Below are positions 1 to 10,044 of a stretch of DNA of 64,000 nt, in pieces (position 1 is the first letter of the stretch; the number at the start of each line of letters is the position of its first letter). Source of the DNA: Bacteroidia bacterium (GTDB taxonomy: Bacteria > Bacteroidota > Bacteroidia > Chitinophagales > UBA2359); the NCBI GenBank assembly GCA_030427245.1, contig JAUHXA010000018.1:1-64000 (forward strand), read 5' to 3'. The notes below the pieces were generated by a model. The model was not told the origin of the DNA, made no database searches, and was given only the letters and a program-made list of their open reading frames with translations. Made by a program: the position numbers and the translations under genes.

Positions 1-127
1 CTGCCCAAAAAACCCAATAAATTTGGATTAGTCACCACTACATCTAGATTGTAGCTATTGGCTACCGTTCCACAAGTTGTCGCTGTTGCTACTACTGCAA
101 GACCTGTACAATCTAAATCAAAACAAG
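1..127 (-). repeat. Exact 127-bp copy of 1639-1765
   Basis: Positions 1-127 are identical to 1639-1765 (offset 1638 bp, five modules), and identity stops abruptly at 128/1766 while the modules on both sides are diverged. The tract may extend beyond the left edge. It points to recent gene conversion or unequal exchange between modules. Confidence 0.9.
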
Positions 128-2070
128 TTATTGGTTCTACAAATGTCGTTGAAGCGTTGCAGTCTGCATCCAAATCTATTACCTCAACTGTGCCTGTCAA
201 ACCATCTGTCTCATCTGCCGATAAGCCTGTGATGGTTTCTATCGATGTTGCTCCCAATAAATTATACTGGAAAGTATCTATCAATGCGCCATTTATATAC
301 AATTCGTAACCTTGTGAAGTTGAACCCAAGACATCTAAAACATTAGGATTCGTAACCGTTACAGTGACGTCATAAGTATTCGTTATACCATCACAATCAC
401 CTGCTATTGCTACTACTTCAAAACTTCCACATTGATTGCCAAAACACACCAAAGGCTCTAAGAAAGTAGAATTCACCGTACAATCGGCATCTAAATCTAC
501 TACTTCAATCGTTCCTGTTAAGCCCCCTGCTGAGTCAAATTCAACTCCTTCAACAGTAATGTTTGTCACCACACCTGCAAGCCCAGAATATTCATAATTA
601 CCCACTGAATTGCCATTGATAAACAACTCAAAACCTTGACTATCGCTGCCCAATTGACCTACTAAATTCGGATTGGTCACCAATACTTCCAAATCATACG
701 TATTCACTGCCGTTCCACAACTTAGCGTTCCTGCTTCGGCTGCCAATCCAATACAATCCAAGTCTATACAAGATATGGGTTCCACATAAGTAGAATTCGC
801 TGCACAATTTCCATCTATATCACGAACTTCAATTGTACCTGTCAAGCCGCCAGCAGGATCATAAGCGACATTTTCAACCGTTCCTACGGTTGTCGAGCCT
901 GCTATGCCATCTGCATAGGCAAAAGTATCAATCAATGCGCCATTGACATACAATTCAAACCCTGTCGCATCGCTACCCAGCAATCCCAAAAGGTTTGGAT
1001 GGGTGACGGTATATTCCAAATCGTAAGTGCCTGCTACTGTTCCACATTCCAAAGGAACACCTACCACAAGCAAGCCGATACAATCTAAATCCAAACAAGC
1101 AACAGGTTCTAAGAAAGTAGTGGAGGCATTGCAGTCGCCATCTACATCTGTTATACTCACTGTACCTGTCAAATCACCTACTGCGTCATAAGGTACATCC
1201 TCAACCGTAATCGTGGTCAATTCTCCTGCAACGATTCCGTCATATTCAAAAGTATCTATCAATACATTATTGATAGACAATTCAAAACCTGTTGCATCAG
1301 TGCCCAGCAAGCCCAACAAAGCGGGATTCGTCACCGTTACTTCTACATCGTAGCTGTTTACAGCCGTGCCACATTCTGTTGCAGTTGCCACAACCGCAAA
1401 ACCCAAACAATCTAAGTCTAAGCAAGAAATCGGTTCTACATACGTAGAGTTGGCAACACAATCTCCCGTTCCTCCTCCATCTACTTCTCGTACTTCTACG
1501 GTTCCTGTCAAGCCGTTGACCTCATCATAAGGTACATCGGGAACAGTAATCATGGTCAATTCTCCTGCCACAATTCCATCGTATTCAAAAGTATCTATCA
1601 ATACTGCATTGACATACAATTCAAAGCCCGTAGCATCGCTGCCCAAAAAACCCAATAAATTTGGATTAGTCACCACTACATCTAGATTGTAGCTATTGGC
1701 TACCGTTCCACAAGTTGTCGCTGTTGCTACTACTGCAAGACCTGTACAATCTAAATCAAAACAAGCCACTGGCTCAATAAAAGTACTGCTAGAAGTACAT
1801 CCCCCATCCAAACTGACTGCCTCAACTGTTCCTGTTAAACCATCTATTTCGTCTGCACTCAAGCCTGTGATGGTTTCTATGGAAATTAAATTCAATAAAT
1901 CATAGGCAAACGTACCTACGGAATTACCATTTACAAACAATTCATATCCTTGGCTAGCTCCTCCTAAAATTGCTGCAATAGGAGGATTGGTGACTGTAAC
2001 TGTTAAATCATAAGTATCAGTATCACTATCACAATCTCCAGCTACTGCGACTACCGCAAAACCAATACAT
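1..2070 (-). repeat. Tandem modules of ~328 bp (~109 aa) in the adhesin gene
   Basis: At least six in-frame modules follow each other with an average period near 328 bp. Each carries a version of NPNLLG.LGSDATGFELY.NG, then LIDTF.Y, LTGT.EV.D.D.DC and a closing EP..C.DLDC. Most copies are clearly diverged, so this is an old array, with one recently homogenised tract (see 1-127). Confidence 0.85.
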
Positions 2071-4310
2071 CCAACAGTAGCACAAGTCAAAGGATTGGTG
2101 TCCTCAACTACTGTGGTGTTTGCACTATTCGTACAATCATTTACATCTGTCACAATGACGGTATAAGAGCCAGCATTGTTTGAAGAAAAATTGGAAATAG
2201 TAGGATTCTGCTCAGTCGAACTAAAACTATTTGGTCCAGTCCAGTTATAGGATACTCCACCTGATGAAGTTAAATCTAAATCATCACCTGGACATACAGG
2301 ACTATTGCTACCTGCTGTTGCAGCTACTTCGTTTACAACAACAGTTGTTTCGGCAGTATCTGTACAGTTGTTACCGTCTGTAACTGTAACAGTGTAAGTA
2401 CCTCCATTAGCGGCTTGGGCATTTGCAATAGTAGGATTTTGATCCATTGAGCTGAAGGTATTGGGGCCTGCCCACGTATAAGACGTTCCACCGCTTGAAG
2501 TCAAACTGATGGTTTCTCCTGCACAAACAGGACTATTGCTACCTGCAACAGCTGTTGCACCAGGGGTTACTACTACGGTTGTTTCTGCCGTGGAAGTACA
2601 AGAATTGCCATCCGAAACGGTGACAGTATAAGTACCTGCATTTGCGTTTTGAGCATTCGGAATATCAGGATTTTGGCTACCTGAACTAAAGCCATTTGGT
2701 CCTTCCCAAGTATAAGTAGTTCCTCCACTTGAAGTCAAGCCAATAGTTTCGTTTTCACAAACTGGACTATTGCTTCCTGCAATTGCAGTAGGCAACTCGT
2801 TTATAACCACAGTCGTTTCAGCAGAGTCTGTACAATCATTTCCATCTGTTACGGTCACCGTATACGTACCAGCATTTACAGCCGTGACATTGTTGATAGA
2901 AGGATTTTGTGTTCCTGAAGAAAAGGCATTGGGACCGCTCCAATTGTATGTTGCTCCACCCATTCCCATTAAGTTCAACATTCCATCTACACAAATTGGA
3001 CTGTTACTGCTGGCACTTGCCGTAGGGGGGTCAAGTAAAGTGACTGTTACGGGAGTTCCAAAGTCACTACAATCTGTATCTATATATCCAGCAGGGATGT
3101 TTCTGACAGTGACAAAGAGATCAATAGTAGTTTCATGAGGTATTGTTCCTGTTGAAACAATGATGTCGAAACTGTAATTCCCATTGGGTGTACCTGTAAA
3201 AGATTCAATGTTATTATAGCCAGGAAACAAACTTAAGCTTGTAAAAGTATTGTTTGGAGAACTAGTATTTGCTACAATTGCAACTGCTGAACCACCAGAA
3301 ATATAGGCATCAAATTCTATGATAGTATTTTCGTCAAAAGGTATGTTACTTAGGTCTATGTCCAAACTTCCCAATACTCCAATCAAATAGGTTTCACTGG
3401 CTGAAAATACCTGTGTCGTCGTCGTATTGGTAGCAACATAAGGAGTAAAAGTATAATTACCTGCTGGTCGAGTTCCGCAGTCATAGGTAAGGGTATTTGA
3501 AGTCCCCCCTTGCCCAAAAGCTTCTCCTGCTGCAACATCGTCTGCATTAGTAGCTCCGTTATCTCCAGAAGTTAAGACCCAATAGACATCGTAATTGATT
3601 CCATCTACACTTTGATTTGTAACAGTTGCTGCTGTATTGTCATTGCAACAGAGGTTATTATCAGATAAACTGGTATCTGTTCCTGCATCTACACTGCAAT
3701 CTACAGTGCAGTCTCCGCTTGAAAATTCAATAGTCCAAGAGACAAGATTTCCATCAGACAGTATTAAAATTCCATTATTGTCTTCCACATTCAATGACCA
3801 TACCCCCTGTGGCGATTCACCATCAAAAGTACTAAAAGGTTCTTCTGGTATCCAATCACCCGTATCTCCACCACAGTAACCTGTAATAGAGCCATTTGAA
3901 CCCGTTGTGGTAAAACAAACTTCTATTCCTCCCCCTACATCTCCATAGTCGGCATTGGAACAAGTAAGAATGGGATTCCCTCCATTCTCAGAACTCAAAT
4001 CTATAGTAGTGCCTTCTGGAGAAGTAAGGGAAATGAATAAATCACTGATAGCTGTGTGGTCTATCAATACACAAACTTGGCTAATTGTTGTCTCGGTGCC
4101 CAATGCTCCAGGTGAGTCAACATTGATTTGTTGTTCGGACACATTGCTCAACAGGCCTATCCCCAATACTCCATTTGGAATGGCAGAGTTGGGAGTATCT
4201 GTACATTGCCCCCAAGCCAAACTTGGTGATAACAACAAGAAAAATAGGATTACTTTGTAAAATAATTTTTGTCTATAGATAACACTAGTTTTTGTAGGAC
4301 ATAGATACAT
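1..4310 (-). CDS. Giant secreted repeat protein (adhesin-like), N-terminal part, 3' end outside window
   Basis: An uninterrupted minus-strand frame runs from an ATG at 4310 off the left edge (at least 1436 codons). The protein begins with a signal peptide whose hydrophobic core is VILFFLLLSPSLAWG. A proprotein convertase-type P-domain follows, with the hallmark stretch SDLFISLTSPEGT and, later, GVWSLNVEDN. Next come four Ig/PKD-like modules of about 78 residues (SNSPVC...YTW.GPNGFSS...AGTYTVTVTDG) and at least six modules of about 109 residues (LGSDATGFEL, LTGTVEV.D.D.DC). Proteins of this build in Bacteroidota are usually T9SS-exported adhesins or gliding-associated proteins, but the C-terminal anchoring domain is out of view, so export route and function are inferred. 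An in-frame ATG at 4346 would add 12 residues; 4310 gives the shorter n-region. Confidence 0.85.
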   Translation of the reverse strand, partial: MYLCPTKTSVIYRQKLFYKVILFFLLLSPSLAWGQCTDTPNSAIPNGVLGIGLLSNVSEQQINVDSPGALGTETTISQVCVLIDHTAISDLFISLTSPEGTTIDLSSENGGNPILTCSNADYGDVGGGIEVCFTTTGSNGSITGYCGGDTGDWIPEEPFSTFDGESPQGVWSLNVEDNNGILILSDGNLVSWTIEFSSGDCTVDCSVDAGTDTSLSDNNLCCNDNTAATVTNQSVDGINYDVYWVLTSGDNGATNADDVAAGEAFGQGGTSNTLTYDCGTRPAGNYTFTPYVATNTTTTQVFSASETYLIGVLGSLDIDLSNIPFDENTIIEFDAYISGGSAVAIVANTSSPNNTFTSLSLFPGYNNIESFTGTPNGNYSFDIIVSTGTIPHETTIDLFVTVRNIPAGYIDTDCSDFGTPVTVTLLDPPTASASSNSPICVDGMLNLMGMGGATYNWSGPNAFSSGTQNPSINNVTAVNAGTYTVTVTDGNDCTDSAETTVVINELPTAIAGSNSPVCENETIGLTSSGGTTYTWEGPNGFSSGSQNPDIPNAQNANAGTYTVTVSDGNSCTSTAETTVVVTPGATAVAGSNSPVCAGETISLTSSGGTSYTWAGPNTFSSMDQNPTIANAQAANGGTYTVTVTDGNNCTDTAETTVVVNEVAATAGSNSPVCPGDDLDLTSSGGVSYNWTGPNSFSSTEQNPTISNFSSNNAGSYTVIVTDVNDCTNSANTTVVEDTNPLTCATVGCIGFAVVAVAGDCDSDTDTYDLTVTVTNPPIAAILGGASQGYELFVNGNSVGTFAYDLLNLISIETITGLSADEIDGLTGTVEAVSLDGGCTSSSTFIEPVACFDLDCTGLAVVATATTCGTVANSYNLDVVVTNPNLLGFLGSDATGFELYVNAVLIDTFEYDGIVAGELTMITVPDVPYDEVNGLTGTVEVREVDGGGTGDCVANSTYVEPISCLDLDCLGFAVVATATECGTAVNSYDVEVTVTNPALLGLLGTDATGFELSINNVLIDTFEYDGIVAGELTTITVEDVPYDAVGDLTGTVSITDVDGDCNASTTFLEPVACLDLDCIGLLVVGVPLECGTVAGTYDLEYTVTHPNLLGLLGSDATGFELYVNGALIDTFAYADGIAGSTTVGTVENVAYDPAGGLTGTIEVRDIDGNCAANSTYVEPISCIDLDCIGLAAEAGTLSCGTAVNTYDLEVLVTNPNLVGQLGSDSQGFELFINGNSVGNYEYSGLAGVVTNITVEGVEFDSAGGLTGTIEVVDLDADCTVNSTFLEPLVCFGNQCGSFEVVAIAGDCDGITNTYDVTVTVTNPNVLDVLGSTSQGYELYINGALIDTFQYNLLGATSIETITGLSADETDGLTGTVEVIDLDADCNASTTFVEPITCFDLDCTGLAVVATATTCGTVANSYNLDVVVTNPNLLGFLG
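2070..3010 (-). repeat. Four Ig/PKD-like modules, period 231-234 bp
   Basis: The motif encoding A.SNSPVC recurs at about 2301, 2532, 2766 and 3000, giving a 77-78 residue period. Each module reads SNSPVC..E...LTSSGGT.YTW.GPNGFSS..QNP, then NAG.YTVTV.DGN.C. This is the conserved pattern of Ig-like modules seen in large Bacteroidota surface proteins. Confidence 0.85.
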
Positions 4311-4845
4311 TCCTACCAATTTGTTGATTAAAAATTTGTAATACATGTGTGCTTCAATTTAGTGAAAGTACATAAAAATTTGCTTTTCTATTACGTATTA
4401 GTTATACCACGGCTCTTGGCGAAGCCGCAGATTATTTAGTGTTCATCAAAAAATGAACTGGCGTGTATTATTTTATGCAGTACAATGCACTCGAACAAGA
4501 GGATTTGTTCAAGTTACTCTATCGTTATATAAGAGAAAGAGAGTTTTTTCACAAAAAAATCCTTCTCTACGTATAATGTTTATTTTGGGTAGGAATAGAC
4601 CTATCCCTACCGATTTATTGGTTGAAAATGGGTGATACATGTGTGTGTTATTTTAGTGAAAATGTATGAATATCCACTTTTCTACTACGCATTAGGCAAT
4701 CTATGTCTTTATCAAAAAACGTAGATTATATATGCTCATAAAAAAATATAAATTGGTGTGTATTCAATTTATCTAGGACAATATTCTTAAAACAAGAGGA
4801 GCTTGTTTAAGTGACTCTATTATGATATAAGAAAAGAGAGTTTTG
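4285..4845. repeat. Diverged ~295-bp tandem duplication upstream of the adhesin gene
   Basis: The stretch starting near 4290 reappears shifted by 295-297 bp. Paired landmarks are ACATGTGTG at 4343 and 4638, TTTTAGTGAAA-type text just after each, GGCGTGTATT/TTGGTGTGTATT, AACAAGAGGA(T/G)..TTGTT, and AAAGAGAGTTTT at 4536 and 4833. The first copy covers the adhesin start codon and leader, so the duplication contains its promoter region. Many substitutions separate the copies, so it is not recent. Confidence 0.75.
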
Positions 4846-5375
4846 CTTTTGATTGAGATAAGCAAAAAGAATACTAGAAATATTTTTAGAGAAGTTTCTA
4901 ATGAAAATAGGGGTAGTAAAGGTAAACATAGGCTTGTAAATTATTAGGGGTTACACAATTTTAAGGTTTCCTACTACAATATACGAATCAAACTGCTATA
5001 AGGATTCATCTTGTTACAAATATTCTACACAGTTTAATGAGTTTGAAATTACCAAAGCTGGTATTTCGATAACGCAATACATTTAATAAAAAATAGATTC
5101 TATTATTTAAAGCCATCTAAGTCCGCTTTAATGTAAGAGCAAACGCTTTATGTATTTTTATTCTTCAAAAAAAAATAATTTAACTTGACCAATTCCTGCC
5201 TTATAAACATAAAATGATGTTAAGGAATAATTTGACATATTTTTGACAAAAACAGCCTTCAGTTTTAACAAAAAAACAAATTCAAATTCCAGATTCAATT
5301 ACCATGTTATTAATGGAATGAACTTTGAATTTGAATTTGTTATTAAAAAATCATATTTATATATTCTTCAAAAAT
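4347..5375. other. 1-kb AT-rich intergenic region
   Basis: This gap between two minus-strand genes contains the duplicated adhesin leader (to about 4845) and then about 500 bp of AT-rich DNA. I see no convincing gene there. A 60-codon plus-strand frame at 4453-4635 lies wholly inside the duplicated region, has no recognisable sequence, and its copy is not kept open, so I do not call it. Confidence 0.6.
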
Positions 5376-6437
5376 CTACGCCTTAAAGTAACTCCCATTT
5401 CGGGTTTCCAAGAAAGCATCAAAAGAAATATCCTCTTGCTTAATAAAGCCTTTATTAGGAAGAGAGCCATTTGCAACCATTTCAATAACAGCAGTAATAC
5501 CCGCAGCCGTTGTCCAAGAAATCGCTCGCCAATATCGTCCGTCAATTTCGATGGGATGAAAAGCACGATAATATTCATTTCTGAACACTTTGTCACCCTG
5601 CCAACCTTCCACAACTGCATACACATATACAACATCCTCTTTTACAGGAGGTTTTGCAAACGTCAATATATCTTGAAGCTGTTGTTTATCATTTTTCATA
5701 ATCAACTCATACATTAAAAAACGCATCAACTTAGCGTGTCCAGGATAACGCATTGTTTTGTAGTTCAAAGTATCTACTTTACCTTCATAGGTTTCACACA
5801 TCGTTCCCAATCCGCCAGAGGTAGTAAAGGCTTCAAACTCTTGTCCTTCAATATTGATGTATTCAAGACCATCCAAAGAAGGCATCATTTTGCGAACGCC
5901 ATTGTGAATCGCCTCCGCATCATTTATGTATTCATTGATAACTCCTGTTGGTGACCAAGTGAAAGAATATCCCAACAAACCATTGGGATAACGAGGCAAG
6001 GCTCCCACTCTCAATTCGATGTCTCGCAGCTTGGTAAAACCCTTCGTCAAATCAGCTCCAATAATACCTATCAAACCTGGTGCTAATCCACATTGAGGTG
6101 CCATCACAGCTTTTGAAGTCTTGCTCAATGAACGAATATAATTTGTTGTTTCGACATCTTCTGTCAAATCAAAATAGTGTTTACCTTGATCGTGGGCAAT
6201 TTTTGCAATCGCTTTATTTAAAAAAAAGGGCAAAGCCGATACGACCGCATCAAAATCTGTCATCAGTTTTTCCATAAAATCCGTATCACTGACATCTCCT
6301 TTCAATACCGTAAAGGGCAAATCATACTCATAATGTGGAGCTTGCTTGTCAATTCCTGCCACTTCAAAATCCTTGCTCAAAAGTGTAGCCACCAAAGTTC
6401 CCACTTTACCCAATCCAAGGGTCAATATTTTTTTCAT
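5376..6437 (-). CDS. Saccharopine dehydrogenase family oxidoreductase
   Basis: The 353-residue protein opens with a Rossmann motif (GLGKVG, residues 8-13) and a basic-acidic strand end (VAGIDKQ). LKGDVSDTDF and DAVVSALPF follow, as in the NADP-binding half of saccharopine dehydrogenase/lysine-ketoglutarate reductase enzymes. The second half (APQCGLAPG, then SFTWSPTGVINEY) matches the C-terminal half of the same family. The enzyme probably oxidises or reduces a lysine-derived imine in the cytoplasm, but the substrate cannot be assigned within this broad family. No lysine-catabolism partner lies next to it. It has no signal peptide and the length is normal for the short family members. Confidence 0.85.
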   Translation of the reverse strand: MKKILTLGLGKVGTLVATLLSKDFEVAGIDKQAPHYEYDLPFTVLKGDVSDTDFMEKLMTDFDAVVSALPFFLNKAIAKIAHDQGKHYFDLTEDVETTNYIRSLSKTSKAVMAPQCGLAPGLIGIIGADLTKGFTKLRDIELRVGALPRYPNGLLGYSFTWSPTGVINEYINDAEAIHNGVRKMMPSLDGLEYINIEGQEFEAFTTSGGLGTMCETYEGKVDTLNYKTMRYPGHAKLMRFLMYELIMKNDKQQLQDILTFAKPPVKEDVVYVYAVVEGWQGDKVFRNEYYRAFHPIEIDGRYWRAISWTTAAGITAVIEMVANGSLPNKGFIKQEDISFDAFLETRNGSYFKA

Positions 6438-6584
6438 ATATCAATAAATTGTTTGTTAAAATTATACGGCAGCAAAATTATTTAATTTAATGGTAAATTG
6501 TTGAATGGCTGAATTGTTAGATTGCTAAATTGCTGTATTGTTTTGCATTCTCACATTGTTATGTTGCTGTGGTATACGTAAAAA

Positions 6585-6616
6585 CCATTCAACCATTCAA
6601 CCATTCAACCATTCAG
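6585..6616. repeat. 8-bp tandem repeat (CCATTCAA)x4
   Basis: Four consecutive units, the last ending in G instead of A, lie just downstream of the stop of the helix-hairpin-helix gene. It is a simple sequence repeat and nothing indicates a function. Confidence 0.85.
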
Positions 6617-6625
6617 CCATGCAAA

Positions 6626-8749
6626 TCACCACTTCAATCTCACCATCGCCCGAATCTCCGATTGCACATTTCCGTCAATCTGCGTATCACCCGAACTAAT
6701 CGTTTCCTCGTTCGCAATATAGGTTTGGGCAAATCGCAGCCAACAACTGACATTTCGACTCCATTCATATTTACCCATTACATAAAATCGGCTGCCTCTA
6801 TCTGCAAAAAATGGAATACTAAAATCATACAAAACCGAACTTTCATAGGCATAAATTCGGGTGTCAAAGGATTCAGTTTCAAACAGTGCAAAACGGGCGG
6901 TGAGGTCAAGAGGGATGTTTTGAAGACTGTATTTGACATCTTGACTGAGAAAAAAACCTCTTTGTTTGGCACTTACCCCATTGTCGTACCAAGACCACTG
7001 CAAACGACTTTTGAAGCGCAGTCGGTAATTCGCTCGGTAGTCGATATTGTAGCGAAAATCTGATTTTTGGTGGTGACTCAATACATTGATGATATTGTCG
7101 CTGATTGCAGGTGCATTTCTTTGTTTGTTTTCATTTCGGTAACGGGCATACATTTCCACACTTCGGTTGAGGCTGTAATTCAGTTGGGCAAAATATTCTA
7201 CACCGCTTGAAGGGCCATCTACTCGAAATTTTAGGAAAGGATGCTTAAAAACATCGGCATATACTTGCAACCGAAATTTTCGGACAGGCAAAATTTCAGC
7301 GCCAATGTAAAGTCCTTCTTCATTTTGAGGCCGAGAGGATTCACCAAAAGCATTGGCATTCAAGCTTTGGTATTTTTTGCTGTAATTTCGGTACAAAAGT
7401 CCCATCGAAATTTGGTCTGCAATGTCTATCAATGCGCCATTCGTTGTAGCCATTGCGCCATTGTCGCTCATAGCAGTTTCTCCCCAAAGCGATAAACCCG
7501 ATAGCAATACACGATAATCCACACTTAGATTCAAGAGTTGATCGCCATTGAAGCGAAAACGATTGTAGGGCGTATCAGAAGGTTGAAGCGGAGCATCAAA
7601 TTTGCTAAAAAAAGCATTTGCGCCTACCGAAAAATGGTCACTTTTGTATTGAAGGCTTGCGCCTGTGTCAAATCTTTGGATGGCTTTTCTGTCTTCAATT
7701 TCAGCATCGGTTCGGTGCAAACCTGCCGTTTGAATGGAAGAAAATGCCTCTATAGTTTCTTGAAAACTATCCAATGTATCTACAATACCTGACAACACAT
7801 TTCCGTCAATTTTTTTGTAGGACGCAAAAGCCGTAGCTTCCCATTTACCGACTCCAATGGTTGCTGCTGCACCTCTAAAAAAAGTAGTTTCATTAACAGA
7901 AGTATATTTTTTGAGTGGAAATTCTTGCCTAAAAAGGTTCAAAACATCCTCCCCTTTTCGAGTACCAAATCCTGACCAAAGTGCCAAGCCTTGCCCCAAT
8001 TTTACTTCAAAATCCCCCAATGCAATGTGCTTAAATATACCAACATCTCGCAGATAAACGTGTGCCGAATAAAAATCAAAACCTCGTTTCTGAGAACCTT
8101 TGAAGAACTCTTCTCCAGGGTCCTTTTCGGCAGTGAATCCATAACTCAAGCGATTGCCGTAATTGTAGCGATAACGCATTGCAATCCTTGCAGGACTTCC
8201 CTTAAATTTGCTGACTGCTGTTCCATCCTCCAAAGTATCCGATTTCACAAAACCGCTTTGCGGCTCTAAAATTTCTTGGTAACGAATCAACAATTGATTT
8301 TTCCCCTTCAAAAATAACCTTTTAATGGGTATTTTTTCTTCGGGAGCTTGAATGACCACAAAATTCGCCAAGAGTTTGGCAGATACCAAGTCAAAACCAT
8401 TGACCATCTGCAATTCGTAAACCGTGGCAAACTGCCCCAACGCTTCTCGATAAGCTAAAAGTGCAATAATCTGTTGAGAGGACAGAAATTGAAGCTCTGC
8501 CAACTCTTCAAAGGTAGCCGTATTGAGGTTCAAGGGCTGCAATCGGTAATCTTCCAAGCTCTCCAAAATGGTATTGAAGTCAACAGAACTCGCACTTTCA
8601 GCATCTTCTGCTAGGCGTTCTAATAGCTGCTCAATCGTTTCCAAATCACTGGTAGGAATTTGGGCATAGATGGATGAAGATAGGCTGGCTATCAATAACA
8701 CTGCCATCAGGATTGGGCGAATATGAATCGAAAAGGGATATTTGAACAT
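6626..8749 (-). CDS. Helix-hairpin-helix protein with predicted outer-membrane barrel region
   Basis: The 707-residue protein has a signal peptide (residues 1-29, core PILMAVLLIASLSSSIYA). A tandem helix-hairpin-helix/ComEA-like segment at about 74-133 includes LNLNTATFEELAELQFLS and FATVYELQMVNGFDL. The remaining ~550 residues alternate short aromatic-rich beta strands, ending in VRLKW, which suits an outer-membrane barrel. The family is common in Bacteroidota as a helix-hairpin-helix domain-containing protein, and its role is not established. DNA handling at the surface is possible by analogy with ComEA, but is only inference. The gene is divergent from the DUF4350 gene, with start codons 36 bp apart. 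Confidence 0.8.
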   Translation of the reverse strand: MFKYPFSIHIRPILMAVLLIASLSSSIYAQIPTSDLETIEQLLERLAEDAESASSVDFNTILESLEDYRLQPLNLNTATFEELAELQFLSSQQIIALLAYREALGQFATVYELQMVNGFDLVSAKLLANFVVIQAPEEKIPIKRLFLKGKNQLLIRYQEILEPQSGFVKSDTLEDGTAVSKFKGSPARIAMRYRYNYGNRLSYGFTAEKDPGEEFFKGSQKRGFDFYSAHVYLRDVGIFKHIALGDFEVKLGQGLALWSGFGTRKGEDVLNLFRQEFPLKKYTSVNETTFFRGAAATIGVGKWEATAFASYKKIDGNVLSGIVDTLDSFQETIEAFSSIQTAGLHRTDAEIEDRKAIQRFDTGASLQYKSDHFSVGANAFFSKFDAPLQPSDTPYNRFRFNGDQLLNLSVDYRVLLSGLSLWGETAMSDNGAMATTNGALIDIADQISMGLLYRNYSKKYQSLNANAFGESSRPQNEEGLYIGAEILPVRKFRLQVYADVFKHPFLKFRVDGPSSGVEYFAQLNYSLNRSVEMYARYRNENKQRNAPAISDNIINVLSHHQKSDFRYNIDYRANYRLRFKSRLQWSWYDNGVSAKQRGFFLSQDVKYSLQNIPLDLTARFALFETESFDTRIYAYESSVLYDFSIPFFADRGSRFYVMGKYEWSRNVSCWLRFAQTYIANEETISSGDTQIDGNVQSEIRAMVRLKW

Positions 8750-8785
8750 GACTGCAATTTACTAATATTTGGGAATAATTCAGAA

Positions 8786-10006
8786 ATGTCGGATATTGCG
8801 AATATGAAAGAAAATCGAAAGCTCAATTTTTTGGTTTTGATCTTGATTTTGACGTTGATACTTCTTGAAGTTCTCCGCCCAAAACCCATTGACTGGAACA
8901 CTACTTTCTCTAAGGAGGATAAAATTCCTTATGGGAATTTTATCCTCTACGATTTACTTCCCACGATTTTTCCTGAACAAGGCATAGAAACAAGCTACCA
9001 GCCTATTTACAATCAACTGCAAGACAGCACTCTTAATTCAGAGAAACAAAATTATCTGTTTATCAACTGGAATTTTGATTTGGATGAATTGGACGAAGAA
9101 GCCCTGCTGGAGTTTGTAATGGAGGGAAACAATGTTTTTATTGCCACTCATTTTCTTTCAGAACAACTGGCAGATACCCTTAACTTGAAGGTCAATCGCT
9201 TAGGGAGTTTTGATTTTTTTGGGGACGAAAAATCTCCTGATACGATAGCCTTCAATTTTGTACATCCCGATTTGAAGTCAGATTCTGCCTATTTTTTGAA
9301 GAAATACATAGCAGACGATTATTTTGAGGAGTTTGACACACTGCATACCACTATTTTGGGAGTAAATGGACACGATGAAGCCAACTTTATTCGCACTACT
9401 TTTGGAGAGGGTTCTTTCTATTTACATAGCAATCCCATTGCATTTACGAACTACAATATGGTGAATAACAACAATGCGGAATATGTCGAAAAGGCTTTGT
9501 CGTACTTACCCGTTTTACCAACTTATTGGGACGAATACTACAATGTTGGGCGGCAAGAATTGCAGACTCCTTTGAGGTATTTGTTGTCCAATGATGCTTT
9601 GCGGTGGGCTTTGTATATCAGTTTGATAGGTTTGTTGTTGTTTATTCTTTTTGAAGCAAAACGAAAACAACGCATCATTCCTGTGATTCAACCTGTGAGC
9701 AATACGAGTTTGGAATTTACCAAAACAGTGGGCTTACTCTATTATGAACATGGTGACCACAAAAACTTGGCAGAAAAAAAAATCACTTATTTTCTTGATT
9801 TTCTGCGTACTCGATATTTTATTCGTTCTATTGAATACGATACAGCATTTTATGAAAAAATTGCCAGTAAGTCGGGTGTGGATTTATTGACGGTCAAATT
9901 GCTGTTCCAAAAAATTATTACGATTCGCACAAAATCAGATGTACTACAAGAGGATTTATTGGAAATTAATCAGGCGATGGATAATTTTTATGAGCAAATA
10001 CAGTGA
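8786..10006 (+). CDS. DUF4350 domain-containing membrane protein
   Basis: I place the start at 8786 rather than at the frame's first ATG (8723), because 8723 would overlap the divergent gene's start. ATG 8804 is also possible. The protein has a membrane segment near the N-terminus (LNFLVLILILTLILLEVL), an extracytoplasmic middle with the DUF4350 pattern (KIPYGNFILYDLLPTIFP, then LFINWNFDLDELDEEALLEFV) and a second membrane helix (YISLIGLLLFILFEAKRK) before a cytoplasmic tail. It is followed by a MoxR ATPase, the usual neighbour of this family. The protein is thought to belong to a MoxR-linked envelope assembly of unknown role. The other usual members (DUF4129, SpoIIM-like, RDD, DUF58) are absent here. 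Confidence 0.85.
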   Translation: MSDIANMKENRKLNFLVLILILTLILLEVLRPKPIDWNTTFSKEDKIPYGNFILYDLLPTIFPEQGIETSYQPIYNQLQDSTLNSEKQNYLFINWNFDLDELDEEALLEFVMEGNNVFIATHFLSEQLADTLNLKVNRLGSFDFFGDEKSPDTIAFNFVHPDLKSDSAYFLKKYIADDYFEEFDTLHTTILGVNGHDEANFIRTTFGEGSFYLHSNPIAFTNYNMVNNNNAEYVEKALSYLPVLPTYWDEYYNVGRQELQTPLRYLLSNDALRWALYISLIGLLLFILFEAKRKQRIIPVIQPVSNTSLEFTKTVGLLYYEHGDHKNLAEKKITYFLDFLRTRYFIRSIEYDTAFYEKIASKSGVDLLTVKLLFQKIITIRTKSDVLQEDLLEINQAMDNFYEQIQ

Positions 10007-10044
10007 TTAGTTTCTCAACAGAAATAAAAAAAAGAACAAAAAAA

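Noticed and set aside
58..3879. Several plus-strand open frames of 70-120 codons in the first 4 kb
   Set aside because: They lie antisense to the continuous minus-strand adhesin frame, repeat with its modules, and have no protein-like features.
4453..4635. A 60-codon plus-strand frame upstream of the adhesin gene
   Set aside because: It lies in the duplicated leader region and the duplicate copy does not keep the frame open.
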